A DNA stretch of 64,000 bases. Origin: JAFAXD01 sp963760435 (GTDB lineage: Bacteria > Pseudomonadota > Alphaproteobacteria > Rhizobiales > Xanthobacteraceae). Location: contig CAVXDE010000027.1 of NCBI GenBank assembly GCA_963760435.1, positions 186,001 to 250,000 on the forward strand. The letters are read 5' to 3'. The notes below the pieces were generated by a model, which worked only from the letters and a program-made list of their open reading frames with translations, was not told the origin of the DNA and did no database searches. Positions 54,099-63,200 of this stretch are shown here, in pieces. The stretch's first letter is position 1, and every line of letters starts with the position of its first letter. A program made the position numbers and the translations under genes.

Positions 54099-54896
54099 TC
54101 ACTGCGGCGCCGGGAACAGCTCATGCGACCGGCCGGTCAGCCGATATGAGAGCAAGCCGAGAAACTCGCGCGCCGCCGTGTCGGCGAGCCCAAGACCACC
54201 GACAAACAAGCGAAACGGCCAAAGAAGAGCACTGCCGTCGCCGGTCTGCCAATCCACAGGGAATGCCTCGACGTCGAAGCCGGCGCCACGGAAAGCCGCC
54301 ATCGCCCGCGCCATATGGAACGCCGAGGTAATCATCACCCAGCGCTCACCGGGTTTCGGCGCGACCATCGCCTTTGTGTAGATCGCGTTCTCCAGCGTGT
54401 TGCGCGAGCGCGCTTCAATCTCAAGACGCTGGGGCGGGATACCGAAGCTTGCGAGCAGTTGCGCCGCATAGGTCGCCTCAAGCGGACCACCACCAAAAAG
54501 CGATGCGTTGCCGCCGGTGTAGATGAGGCGCGCGCTCGGATATCGTCGCGCCAGCTCGGGCACCACTGTGAGACGCTCGGCCGCGTCGGTGAGCGAGACT
54601 TCGCTCCGCGCCGCGGAAATGTCCGGATCGATGGCCCCGCCGAGAATGATGAAGCCGGTCGGCGCAGGGCCGTTCGCATTCCAGGGCGGAAAGCGGCTTT
54701 CCAGCACGTGAAAGACGACCTTGCTCAGCGGGGACAGGCCGAGAACCACGATGGCAAACATGCTCACAACCAACAGCGCGCGACCCGCGCGCACGCGTTT
54801 GGTGAACAACATCACCGTCCCGGCGATGGCCAGGAGGATCAACAAGTTGGACGGAAGTGTGAAAAAGAACAGTGTCTTGGAGACGATGAAGTACAT
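54099..54896 (-). CDS. YdcF/ElyC family (DUF218) protein
   Basis: 265 residues. Two N-terminal helices (TLFFFTLPSNLLILLAIAGTVML and ALLVVSMFAIVVLGLSPLSKVV) precede the DUF218 domain: IILGGAIDPDISAA, ARLIYTGGNASL, LEIEARSRNTLENAIYTK and WVMITSAFHMARAM. This matches ElyC/SanA-type inner-membrane proteins linked to envelope biogenesis. GGNASLFGGG is the conserved substrate loop. Function inferred from family. Confidence 0.9.
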   Translation of the reverse strand: MYFIVSKTLFFFTLPSNLLILLAIAGTVMLFTKRVRAGRALLVVSMFAIVVLGLSPLSKVVFHVLESRFPPWNANGPAPTGFIILGGAIDPDISAARSEVSLTDAAERLTVVPELARRYPSARLIYTGGNASLFGGGPLEATYAAQLLASFGIPPQRLEIEARSRNTLENAIYTKAMVAPKPGERWVMITSAFHMARAMAAFRGAGFDVEAFPVDWQTGDGSALLWPFRLFVGGLGLADTAAREFLGLLSYRLTGRSHELFPAPQ

Positions 54897-54914
54897 GACG
54901 CCGCGGTGCCAGCG

Positions 54915-55619
54915 TCAGTCGCGCTGCTTGCGCCATGCCGCGTAGCGCGCTTTCGCATCCTCGTTGGGCGGGTAGAGGCCGGGCAACTTGGCGCCATGCT
55001 CTACTTCACTCACGACCCAGCTCTCGTAGAGTTCGTGCTCGGCACCCTCATGCGCCGCGAACTCGACCAGGTTCTGCGGGATAACGACCGCGCCATCGTC
55101 GTCCACCACGACCACATCGTCTGGGAAAATGGCGCAGCCGCCGCAGCCGATCGGCTGCTGCCAGCCGACGAAGGTCAAGCCATTGACCGAAGCCGGCGAC
55201 GCGACGCCGGCGCACCACACCGGCAGCCGCGACGCAAGTACACCCGTCTTGTCACGCATGGCGCCGTCGGTCACCAGCGCCGTCACCCCGCGCTTCATCA
55301 TGCGCGCGGTGAGAATATCGCCGAAAATGCCGGCACTGATCACACCCATGGCGTCGGCGACGGCGATGCAGCCGGCCGGCATCTCCTCGATGGCGGCGCG
55401 GGTCGAGACCGGTGCAGCCCAGCTTTCCGGCGTCGCGACGTCCTCGCGCATCGGAATGAAGCGCAGCGTGAAGGCGCGACCAACCAGCCGGTCGCCGCCT
55501 GGCGTGAGCGGCTTTGGGCCGTTGAGCCAGCAGCGGCGGATGCCCTTCTTGAGCAGCATGGTGGTGATCGTCGCCGTGGTGACGCGGCGCAGCAGGTCAA
55601 AACTCTGGTCGTCGGTCAT
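54915..55619 (-). CDS. RraA family protein
   Basis: 234 residues. RraA-fold motifs: GRAFTLRFIP, GVISAGIFGDILTARMMKRGVTALVTDGAMRD and VVVDDDGAVVIPQNLV. In Escherichia coli RraA inhibits RNase E, but many relatives are aldolases (HMG/CHA aldolase or oxaloacetate decarboxylase); the G-D-x20-R-D motif is present (GDILTARMM, DGAMRD), favouring an enzyme. It is 10 bases from the cimA stop and probably in the same transcript. Confidence 0.85.
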   Translation of the reverse strand: MTDDQSFDLLRRVTTATITTMLLKKGIRRCWLNGPKPLTPGGDRLVGRAFTLRFIPMREDVATPESWAAPVSTRAAIEEMPAGCIAVADAMGVISAGIFGDILTARMMKRGVTALVTDGAMRDKTGVLASRLPVWCAGVASPASVNGLTFVGWQQPIGCGGCAIFPDDVVVVDDDGAVVIPQNLVEFAAHEGAEHELYESWVVSEVEHGAKLPGLYPPNEDAKARYAAWRKQRD

Positions 55620-55629
55620 GGGGAAACTT

Positions 55630-57225
55630 TCATGCGGGCGCGTTGGAGCGCACGAGCTTGAACACGATCGAGTCCATCAGCGCCTGGAACGAAGCTTCGA
55701 TGATATTCGGCGACACGCCGACCGTGGTCCAGCGTTCGCCAGTCTCATCGCGGCTCTCGATCAGCACGCGGGTGACGGCGCTGGACCCACCGTTGAGGAT
55801 ACGCACCCGGAAATCCGTCAGTTCGAGCCCGGCGATGAAGGGCTGATACTTGCCGAGATCCTTGCGCAGCGCGAGGTCGAGAGCGTTCACCGGACCATTG
55901 CCTTCCGCGGCGGAAATCAGGTGCTCATCGCCGATCTTCACCTTCACCACCGCCATGGTGACGGTCGCGAGCTCGCCGGTGGCGCTGAAGCGCTGCTCGA
56001 CCCAGACGTCGAACGTCTCGACGTCGAAATAGTTGGGCACCGTGCCCAGCATGCGCCGCGCCAACAACTCGAAGGACGCGTCCGCCGCCTCATAGGCAAA
56101 GCCTGCAGCCTCGCGCTCCTTCACCACGTCGAGCAGCCGCACCACGCGGGTGTCGTCCTTCTCGACCTTAATTCCGACGCGCTCGAGTTCGGCCAGTACA
56201 TTGGAGCGGCCAGCCTGGTCCGAGACCAGGAGCTTGCGCTTGTTGCCGACCGTCTCCGGCGCCACGTGCTCATAAGTGGCCGGGTCCTTGACGATGGCTG
56301 AGGCGTGAATGCCGGCCTTGGTGACGAATGCGCTTTCACCAACGTACGGCGCGTGCCGGTCGGACGCGCGGTTGAGCAACTCGTCGAGAGAACGCGACAC
56401 ATGCGTGAGCGTCTTCAAATTGGCATCTGTCACGCCGATCTCGAAGCGCTGCGAAAATTCGTGCTTGAGCTTTAGCGTCGGAATGATGGAACAGAGATTG
56501 GCATTGCCGCAGCGCTCACCCAGTCCGTTGAGCGTGCCCTGGATCTGGCGCGCGCCGGCCCGCACCGCGGCCAGCGAATTCGCAACCGCCTGCTCCGTGT
56601 CGTTGTGCGCGTGGATGCCGACGTGATCGCCGGGGATCACTTTGACCACCTCGCCGACAATGGCCTCGACCTCATGCGGGAGCGCACCGCCGTTGGTGTC
56701 GCACAGCACGACCCAGCGTGCGCCTTCCTCATAGGCCGCCTGCGCGCAGGCCAGTGCGAACTTGGGGTCGGCCTTGTAGCCATCGAAGAAATGCTCGCAG
56801 TCGAGCAACACCTCGCGGCCGCGGCCGCGCGCCGCGCGCACGCTGTCGCGGATCGAGGCGATGTTTTCTTCGGGCGTGGTCTCGAGCGCGACCCGCACCT
56901 GATAGGCGGAGGACTTGGCGACAAAGCAGATCGCGTTGGCCTTGGCGTCAAGCAACGCACCGAGGCCGGGATCGTTCGAGGCCGACCGGCCGGGCCGCCG
57001 CGTCATGCCGAAGGCGGTGAACGTCGTTCCGAATTTATGCTCCGTGGCGAACAACTCGCTGTCGATCGGATTGGCACCGGGGTAGCCGCCTTCGACGTAA
57101 TCGATGCCAAGCTTGTCAAGCATACCGGCAATGGCGAGCTTATCGGCGAGCGTGAAATCGACCCCATTGGTCTGCGCGCCGTCACGCAGCGTTGTATCAA
57201 ACAAGTAGAGCCGTTCCCGCGTCAT
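55630..57225 (-). CDS. cimA: citramalate synthase
   Basis: 531 residues. HMGL-like catalytic barrel (RLYLFDTTLRDGAQTNGVDF, IDYVEGGYPGANPID, GIHAHNDTEQAVANSLAAVRAGARQIQGTLNGLGERCGNANL) and the C-terminal LeuA dimer domain (LTDFRVRILNGGSSAVTRVLIES). Condenses pyruvate and acetyl-CoA to (R)-citramalate for isoleucine synthesis. ATG 57225 overlaps the GNAT stop by 4 bases; the frame opens further upstream at 57288, but that part is a shadow. Confidence 0.92.
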   Translation of the reverse strand: MTRERLYLFDTTLRDGAQTNGVDFTLADKLAIAGMLDKLGIDYVEGGYPGANPIDSELFATEHKFGTTFTAFGMTRRPGRSASNDPGLGALLDAKANAICFVAKSSAYQVRVALETTPEENIASIRDSVRAARGRGREVLLDCEHFFDGYKADPKFALACAQAAYEEGARWVVLCDTNGGALPHEVEAIVGEVVKVIPGDHVGIHAHNDTEQAVANSLAAVRAGARQIQGTLNGLGERCGNANLCSIIPTLKLKHEFSQRFEIGVTDANLKTLTHVSRSLDELLNRASDRHAPYVGESAFVTKAGIHASAIVKDPATYEHVAPETVGNKRKLLVSDQAGRSNVLAELERVGIKVEKDDTRVVRLLDVVKEREAAGFAYEAADASFELLARRMLGTVPNYFDVETFDVWVEQRFSATGELATVTMAVVKVKIGDEHLISAAEGNGPVNALDLALRKDLGKYQPFIAGLELTDFRVRILNGGSSAVTRVLIESRDETGERWTTVGVSPNIIEASFQALMDSIVFKLVRSNAPA

Positions 57226-57734
57226 TGCATGTTGCCTTCGCGTTGCGCTGCCGGCAGCCGCTTCTGCATCGAGACATTTCCCAGCCACTCGGCGCCGATC
57301 GCGACCGCGTTGCGCTGCTGCGCGCTATAGCCGCGCTTGTCGAAGAACGGCTTGGCGGTGTCGCTGGCGTCGACGCTGAGCGTGGTGGCGCCACGGGCGC
57401 CGGCGAGCTTCTCAAGCGCATCGACCAACGAGGTCGCGACCCCTTGCCGTGCAACCGCCGGATGCACGTACAACATGTCGATATGGTCGGTCCCGCGCAG
57501 CGAGGCGAACGCGACCGGCGAGCCGTCGATGGTGGCGACCAGGGTGAGTTGGCCAGCCAGCCGCTTGGCGAATTGGTCCTCTTCATCGGCGAGCCCAGCC
57601 CAGGCAGCCTGCTGGCCGGGGTCATAATCGTCCCCCGTGAGCTGCTCGATGCTCGCGGCAAAGATCGAGGCCAGCAGCGGCGTATCCGCGGGCAGGAATG
57701 GGCGTAGCGCGAGGCTGCGGAACGGCTTGTTCAT
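57222..57734 (-). CDS. GNAT family N-acetyltransferase
   Basis: 170 residues. The acetyl-CoA loop is HIDMLYVHPAVARQGVATSLVDALEKLA (R/Q-x-x-G-x-A). The rest of the GNAT fold is clear, ending ATTLSVDASDTAKPFFDKRGY. Overlaps by 4 bases both cysS (upstream) and cimA (downstream), so it is in that operon. Acceptor unknown. Confidence 0.9.
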   Translation of the reverse strand: MNKPFRSLALRPFLPADTPLLASIFAASIEQLTGDDYDPGQQAAWAGLADEEDQFAKRLAGQLTLVATIDGSPVAFASLRGTDHIDMLYVHPAVARQGVATSLVDALEKLAGARGATTLSVDASDTAKPFFDKRGYSAQQRNAVAIGAEWLGNVSMQKRLPAAQREGNMQ

Positions 57735-59125
57735 CCGGCGATCTCCCAGGTCGTTCCTTCCTTGGAGTCCTTGAGCACAACCCCCATGGCCCCGAGCTCA
57801 TCGCGGATGCGGTCTGACTCCGCAAAGTTCCGCGCGGCCCGCGCCTTCGTGCGCGCATCGATCAGCGCCTCGATGCGGGCTTCATCGATATCGCCGCGCT
57901 GACGCTTGCGGATGTCCTGCAGGCTGTCGCCGGCCAGCGTGAGACCAAGAAACCGGCAGGTCGATTTGAGATCGCAGGCCGCATGGAAATTGCCGCGCCG
58001 TGTCTCGGCTGCGAGCCGGTGCAACTCGACAATGGCCTGCGGCGTGTTCAAGTCATCGGCCAGAGCTTCCAGCACCGGCGTGGACAGTCTCCCGTCGCGC
58101 GCTTGTGCTGTCGTTATCACCTGGCGGAATCCATCGAGTGCCTGCGCGGCCTGCTCGGTTGCGGAGCGCGTCCAGTCGATCGGTTGGCGATAGTGCGTCA
58201 TCAGCATCTGGAAGCGGATCACGTCTCCCGGCCATTCGGCGCGCAGGTCGCGAATGGTGATGAAGTTGCCGAGCGACTTCGACATCTTCTCCCCTTCGAC
58301 CTGGAGGAAACCGTTGTGCATCCAGGTCCGCGCCATGATGGGGGTATGGAATGCGCAGCGCGACTGGGCGATCTCGTTCTCGTGATGCGGGAACACGAGA
58401 TCGATGCCGCCCCCATGGATGTCGAAGGTCTCGCCCAGGTGCTTCCAGGCCATGGCTGAGCATTCGACGTGCCAGCCAGGCCGACCCTCGACTGCGATCC
58501 CGGCCGGGGACGGCCAGGACGGCTCGCCCGGTTTCGACGGCTTCCACAGCACGAAGTCCATGGGGTCGCGCTTGTAGGGCGCGACGTCGACACGGGCGCC
58601 GGCCAGCATGTCATCGAGAGAACGCTTCGACAGCATGCCGTAATCCGGCATGGAGCCGACCGCGAACAGCACGTGATCGGCGGCTACGTACGCGTGCCCG
58701 TCGCCAACGAGGCGCTCGATCAGTGCCCGCATCTCGGCAATGTGCCCGGTGGCACGCGGCTCGATCGTCGGCGGCAGGCAGCCGAGCGACTCCACATCCT
58801 CATGGAATTGGCGGTCAGTCGCTTCAGTGACGATGCGGATCGCCTCGTTGAGCGGGATGCCCGGGTGCTCTTCAGCCGCCCGCGCGATGATCTTGTCGTC
58901 GACGTCAGTGATGTTGCGCGCATAGACGACGCGTTCCGGCCCATAGAAGTGCCGCAGCAGCCGGAACAGCACGTCAAAGACGATGACCGGGCGGGCGTTG
59001 CCGATATGGGCAAAGTCGTAGACGGTCGGCCCGCACACATACATGCGCACCCGTGCCGGATCGAGCGGCTCGAACAGCCGCTTGGAGCGCATGAGCGTAT
59101 CGTACAGTCGCAACTGCATAGACAA
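57731..59125 (-). CDS. cysS: cysteinyl-tRNA synthetase
   Basis: 464 residues. The zinc/HIGH segment YVCGPTVYDFAHIGN has C31 and HIGN (40-43); KMSKS is at 280-284 (EKMSKSLGNF). The binding motif for the CCA end (WHVECSAM with His and Cys zinc ligands) is intact, followed by the DALR helix domain and a short C-terminal tail. Charges tRNA-Cys. Starts the seven-gene minus-strand run. Confidence 0.97.
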   Translation of the reverse strand: MSMQLRLYDTLMRSKRLFEPLDPARVRMYVCGPTVYDFAHIGNARPVIVFDVLFRLLRHFYGPERVVYARNITDVDDKIIARAAEEHPGIPLNEAIRIVTEATDRQFHEDVESLGCLPPTIEPRATGHIAEMRALIERLVGDGHAYVAADHVLFAVGSMPDYGMLSKRSLDDMLAGARVDVAPYKRDPMDFVLWKPSKPGEPSWPSPAGIAVEGRPGWHVECSAMAWKHLGETFDIHGGGIDLVFPHHENEIAQSRCAFHTPIMARTWMHNGFLQVEGEKMSKSLGNFITIRDLRAEWPGDVIRFQMLMTHYRQPIDWTRSATEQAAQALDGFRQVITTAQARDGRLSTPVLEALADDLNTPQAIVELHRLAAETRRGNFHAACDLKSTCRFLGLTLAGDSLQDIRKRQRGDIDEARIEALIDARTKARAARNFAESDRIRDELGAMGVVLKDSKEGTTWEIAG

Positions 59126-59403
59126 TCCCGCCTCTACTGGCCGGGCGTCCGATCATGTGAATGATAAAAGACGGCCGCAGCCAGCGTTGGTCGCTAGCTG
59201 ATAATCTCTGGGCGAATGCCGCAAATGGCAAAAAGGCCGCTCATGCGGGCCACAATGGGGAACGGACGTGCCTTCGTCAAGGGCGCGGCGCCTGGCGCCC
59301 AATCCGTTGGAGCCATGGGCTACCGTTGAAGCCGCCCCCCATTCCCAGTACTGATTGGCTATGATCGCCGGGATCGGCCAGACCAAAATTAAGAAAACTG
59401 AGC

Positions 59404-61617
59404 GTGCAAAACACATCCCCACACCCGGCCGGGCGCCGGGCAACGAGCGGGCGCGCCGAGCGCCCGCTATGGTGGCTGTTGGGCGCTTCGATCATCCTGC
59501 CGCTCATCGTGCTCGCGATCGGGTCAGTCATTTCCTACCGGCAGAACTACATTGAAGCCGAGGACCGGCTCGACCGCACCCTGGCGACAGTCACCGAGCA
59601 CGCCACGAAGGTGTTCGAGACCTTCGAGATCACCTCGATCTATGTCGACCAGCTCATCGGTAATGTGAGCAACGAGGAAATCCGGCTCGCCGAGCTGCGC
59701 TATCACGAGCGGCTCAAGCGCCTGACGACGACTTTGCCGCAATTGCGCGACGTGTTCGTGATCGACCCGGAGGGACACCCGATCGTGTCCGGCACGATCT
59801 ACCCGATGAATTACAACATCGATCTCTCGGACCGGGAGTTCTTTCGCTATCTCAAGACCAACGAGCACACCGACAGTTATCTGACGGCCGTGATCAAATC
59901 CCGTGCGGCCGAGCGCAGCCTGTTCGCGATTGCGCGGCGGCGGCAGTTCCGCGGCGAGAAGATGCCGTTCCGCGGCGTCGTCACCACGGCAATTTCACCG
60001 GACTATTTCTCCGATTACTATGCCGGCTTGGCGCAAGCGCAGGACTACACGATCGGGCTCGTTCGCCAGGACGGGGCCATCCTCGCCTGGTACCCGGCGC
60101 TCCCCGACGACATCACGCAGCTGCCGGCGTCCGGGCCACTGGTTACGGCGATCCACCAGGGCACCAAACATATGGTGACCGACGTCTCGCCCGGCGACAA
60201 CGCGCAGCGGATCTTTGCCTTTCGCCGACTGCCGCGCCAGGACGTGGTCGTGCTGGTGGGTGCGTCGACGGCCGGCATCATGCGCCAATGGTCCGAGGGA
60301 ATGGCCTACCATCTCATCTTCGGTGTTCCGGCGACGCTTGGCCTCGTAGCGCTGTGCTGGTTTGCGGTCGTGCAGGCGCGCCGCGAATCTCTCGCCTATG
60401 CGCAGCTGCGCGAGGAAACCTCGCTGCGTCAGAGCACCGAGCACGCGCTGCGCCAGGCGCAGAAGATGGAAGCAGTCGGCCGGCTCACCGGCGGTATCGC
60501 GCACGACTTCAACAATCTGCTGACCGCGATCATCGGCAACACCGACCTCGCGCTGCGCCGGTTTGCGGCCAGCGATCCGCGCGTGGAACGCTCCATGAGC
60601 GCGGCCAAGGAAGCCGCTCAACGCGCAGCGGCGCTGATCTCGCGATTGCTCGCGTTCTCACGCCAGCAGCCACATGAGGTCAAGCTCACCGATGTCAACC
60701 GGTTGGTGCGCGACATGTCCGAGTTGCTGAGCAGCACGCTGGGCGAGTCGGTGACGATCGAGACGGTGCTCGGCGCCGGCCTGTGGCGCGTTGCGCTCGA
60801 TCCCAACGAGCTGGAATCGGCGCTGCTCAACCTCGCGGTGAATGCGCGCGACGCCATGGCGAACGGCGGGCGCCTCACCATCGAAACGTCCAACGCCTAT
60901 CTCGACGAAGATTATGTGACCAAGGAAGGCGCCGAGATCCCGCCGGGCCAGTATGTGCTGGTCGCGGTCTCTGACACGGGCGCAGGCATGAGCCGCGAAG
61001 TGGCCGAGCAGGCGTTCGAGCCGTTCTTCACCACCAAACCGAAGGAAATCGGCACCGGGCTCGGCTTGAGCATGGTCTATGGCTTCGCCAAACAATCAGG
61101 CGGTCACGTCAAGATCTACAGCGAGGTCGGGCAGGGCACGACGGTCAAGATGTACTTCCCGCGCGTCATCGAACCGCGCGAGACCGTCCCGACGCCCGCG
61201 GCCAACGCCAAAGCGGAGCCGGCGCCGCGCGCCGGGACGCAGGAAACGATCCTGCTGGTCGAAGACGACGACACCGTCAATCGCTTCGCCCTCGAAGTGC
61301 TGCAGGATCTCGGCTACACGGTGCTCACGGCGACCGATGCGCCCCAGGCGCTGTCGCTACTCGACAATCACGAGATCGACCTTCTGTTCACCGACGTGGT
61401 GCTGCCGGGCGGCATGAACGGCCGCAATCTGGCGGAGGTTGCGGTCAAGAAAAAACCGGACATCAAGGTGCTGTTTGCGACCGGCTACACCCGCAACGCC
61501 ATCATTCATCACGGCCGCCTCGACCCCGATGTCGAAGTACTGATGAAGCCCTATACCTATGACGTGCTGGCGCGAAAAATCCGCGCCGTGCTCGACAACG
61601 TCCGCACCGCGCCGTAA
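59404..61617 (+). CDS. hybrid sensor histidine kinase/response regulator
   Basis: 737 residues from a GTG. Two membrane helices (WLLGASIILPLIVLAIGSVI and HLIFGVPATLGLVALCWFAV) flank a periplasmic sensor of ~250 residues of the dCache type (DVFVIDPEGHPIVSGT). Then HisKA with H367 in GRLTGGIAHDFNNLL, a HATPase (NLAVNARDAMANGG, DTGAGMSREV, GTGLGLSMVYGF) and a REC domain with D664 in LLFTDVVLPGG. The signal is not evident. Located before maiA with its own upstream gap. Confidence 0.93.
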   Translation: MQNTSPHPAGRRATSGRAERPLWWLLGASIILPLIVLAIGSVISYRQNYIEAEDRLDRTLATVTEHATKVFETFEITSIYVDQLIGNVSNEEIRLAELRYHERLKRLTTTLPQLRDVFVIDPEGHPIVSGTIYPMNYNIDLSDREFFRYLKTNEHTDSYLTAVIKSRAAERSLFAIARRRQFRGEKMPFRGVVTTAISPDYFSDYYAGLAQAQDYTIGLVRQDGAILAWYPALPDDITQLPASGPLVTAIHQGTKHMVTDVSPGDNAQRIFAFRRLPRQDVVVLVGASTAGIMRQWSEGMAYHLIFGVPATLGLVALCWFAVVQARRESLAYAQLREETSLRQSTEHALRQAQKMEAVGRLTGGIAHDFNNLLTAIIGNTDLALRRFAASDPRVERSMSAAKEAAQRAAALISRLLAFSRQQPHEVKLTDVNRLVRDMSELLSSTLGESVTIETVLGAGLWRVALDPNELESALLNLAVNARDAMANGGRLTIETSNAYLDEDYVTKEGAEIPPGQYVLVAVSDTGAGMSREVAEQAFEPFFTTKPKEIGTGLGLSMVYGFAKQSGGHVKIYSEVGQGTTVKMYFPRVIEPRETVPTPAANAKAEPAPRAGTQETILLVEDDDTVNRFALEVLQDLGYTVLTATDAPQALSLLDNHEIDLLFTDVVLPGGMNGRNLAEVAVKKKPDIKVLFATGYTRNAIIHHGRLDPDVEVLMKPYTYDVLARKIRAVLDNVRTAP

Positions 61618-61649
61618 AGCATCGCCATCGCATTGGGTGAGGAAACGTC

Positions 61650-62285
61650 GTGAAGCTCTATTCGTATTTCCGCTCGTCGGCCGCCTATCGGGCCCGCATC
61701 GCGCTCGCGCTCAAAGGTCTCTCCTACGAGACCATTTCAATCCATCTGACCAAAGATGGCGGGCATCAGTACGCGGCGGCCTACCGTGCGATCAATCCGC
61801 AGATGCGGGTTCCAGCGCTCGCGCTCAACAACGGCGACGTGTTGCTGCAATCGCTCGCGATCATGGAATATCTGGACGAGACACATCCGCACCCACCATT
61901 CTTGCCCGCCGACCCCGTCGCGCGCGCGCACGTGCGCGCGGTCGCGCAGATCATCGCCTGCGATATCCACCCGCTCAACAACACGGGACCGCTCAACTAT
62001 CTGCGCCGTAATTTCAATGCAGATGAAGCCGCGATCAACGCCTGGTACAAGAATTGGGTGGTGGCAGGCTTCGACGCAATTGAAGCGCTGATCAAACCCG
62101 GTCCCTACGCCTTCGGCAGCGAGGTCGGCCTCGCCGATATCTGTTTGGTGCCGCAGGTCTTCAACGCACGCCGCTTCAAGGTTTCGCTCGAGCCCTACCC
62201 CAAGATCGTCGCAGTCGACGCCGCCTGCGCCAAGCTGGAGGCCTTTGAGAAGGCTCGCCCCGAGAATGCGCCGGACGCCGAGTAA
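61650..62285 (+). CDS. maiA: maleylacetoacetate isomerase
   Basis: 211 residues, zeta-class GST. The active-site motif is SYFRSSAAYRARIALALKG (S-S-x-x-x-R), followed by NPQMRVPALALNNGDVLLQSLAIMEYLDE. It isomerises maleylacetoacetate to fumarylacetoacetate with glutathione in tyrosine/homogentisate breakdown. GTG start after GGGTGAGGAAA. Next to a DMT transporter; other hmg genes are not seen in this window. Confidence 0.9.
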   Translation: MKLYSYFRSSAAYRARIALALKGLSYETISIHLTKDGGHQYAAAYRAINPQMRVPALALNNGDVLLQSLAIMEYLDETHPHPPFLPADPVARAHVRAVAQIIACDIHPLNNTGPLNYLRRNFNADEAAINAWYKNWVVAGFDAIEALIKPGPYAFGSEVGLADICLVPQVFNARRFKVSLEPYPKIVAVDAACAKLEAFEKARPENAPDAE

Positions 62286-62294
62286 GCAGCGCAC

Positions 62295-63200
62295 GTGAAT
62301 CTGCGCCAACTCGCTCGCGTTGTATTATGGATGAGCGGCGCCCTGCTCTCGTTCTCGGCGCTGGCCCTCGGCGTTCGCAAGCTCGGCGCGAGCTTCACGA
62401 CCTTTGAGATCCTGGCGTGGCGCACGGGCTGCGGCCTCATCATCATGCTCGCCATCGGCGCCGCGCAGCCGCGGCTGTTCCGCGGCTTTTCGTTACGTCA
62501 CGTGCGGCTGCACGCGTTGCGCAACGGCACGCACCTTGTGGCCCAGTACATGTGGACGTTGGCGATCGCGCTGTTGCCGCTGGCGACCGTGTTTGCGCTG
62601 GAGTTCACGACGCCGGCCTGGACCACATTGCTCGCCGTGCTGTTCCTGGGCGAGCGCGTAACCGCTGGGCGCTTGACGGCGCTCGTCTGTGGTCTTGCTG
62701 GCGTGCTGGTCATCGTACGGCCGGGATTGGCCACGTTCCAACCGGCAGCGCTGCTCGTCCTCGCGGCCGCGTTCGGTTACGGGGTGACCTACACCACGAC
62801 CAAGAAACTGACGGTGACCGACAGCACGTTCGCCATCATCCTGTGGATGAACATCATGCAGTTCCCGATCGCCTACGCGGCGAGCGACCCGCTGTTCTGG
62901 CTGCAAATCGGCGGTGGCAACTTGGTGGCCGCACTGGCGGTCGGAATTGCCGGGCTCTCGTCGCATTATTGCCTGACCAAGGCGCTCAATGCCGGGGACG
63001 CGAGCCTCGTCATCCCGTTCGATTTCCTGCGGCTGCCGCTGATCGCGCTTCTGGCCTGGATCATCTACGGCGAGCCGCTCGACCCGGTTGTGCTCGCCGG
63101 CGGCGCGCTCATCTTCGGCGGCGTACTCTGGAACCTGCGCAGCGAAACGCGACAGCGGCCTAAGCTCTCCGCCGCGGCACCGGCCGAGATCTCCAAATAG
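62295..63200 (+). CDS. DMT family (EamA) transporter
   Basis: 301 residues with ten hydrophobic helices in two EamA repeats (ALLSFSALALGVRKLGASFTTFEILAWR and VAALAVGIAGLSSHYCLTKALNAGDASLVIPFDF). Members export amino acids or metabolites. It begins 10 bases after maiA, so they may be co-transcribed. Substrate unknown. Confidence 0.9.
   Translation: MNLRQLARVVLWMSGALLSFSALALGVRKLGASFTTFEILAWRTGCGLIIMLAIGAAQPRLFRGFSLRHVRLHALRNGTHLVAQYMWTLAIALLPLATVFALEFTTPAWTTLLAVLFLGERVTAGRLTALVCGLAGVLVIVRPGLATFQPAALLVLAAAFGYGVTYTTTKKLTVTDSTFAIILWMNIMQFPIAYAASDPLFWLQIGGGNLVAALAVGIAGLSSHYCLTKALNAGDASLVIPFDFLRLPLIALLAWIIYGEPLDPVVLAGGALIFGGVLWNLRSETRQRPKLSAAAPAEISK

Noticed and set aside
54315..55661. 448-codon plus-strand frame
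   Set aside because: Antisense to the YdcF and RraA genes; Arg/His-rich with no domain.
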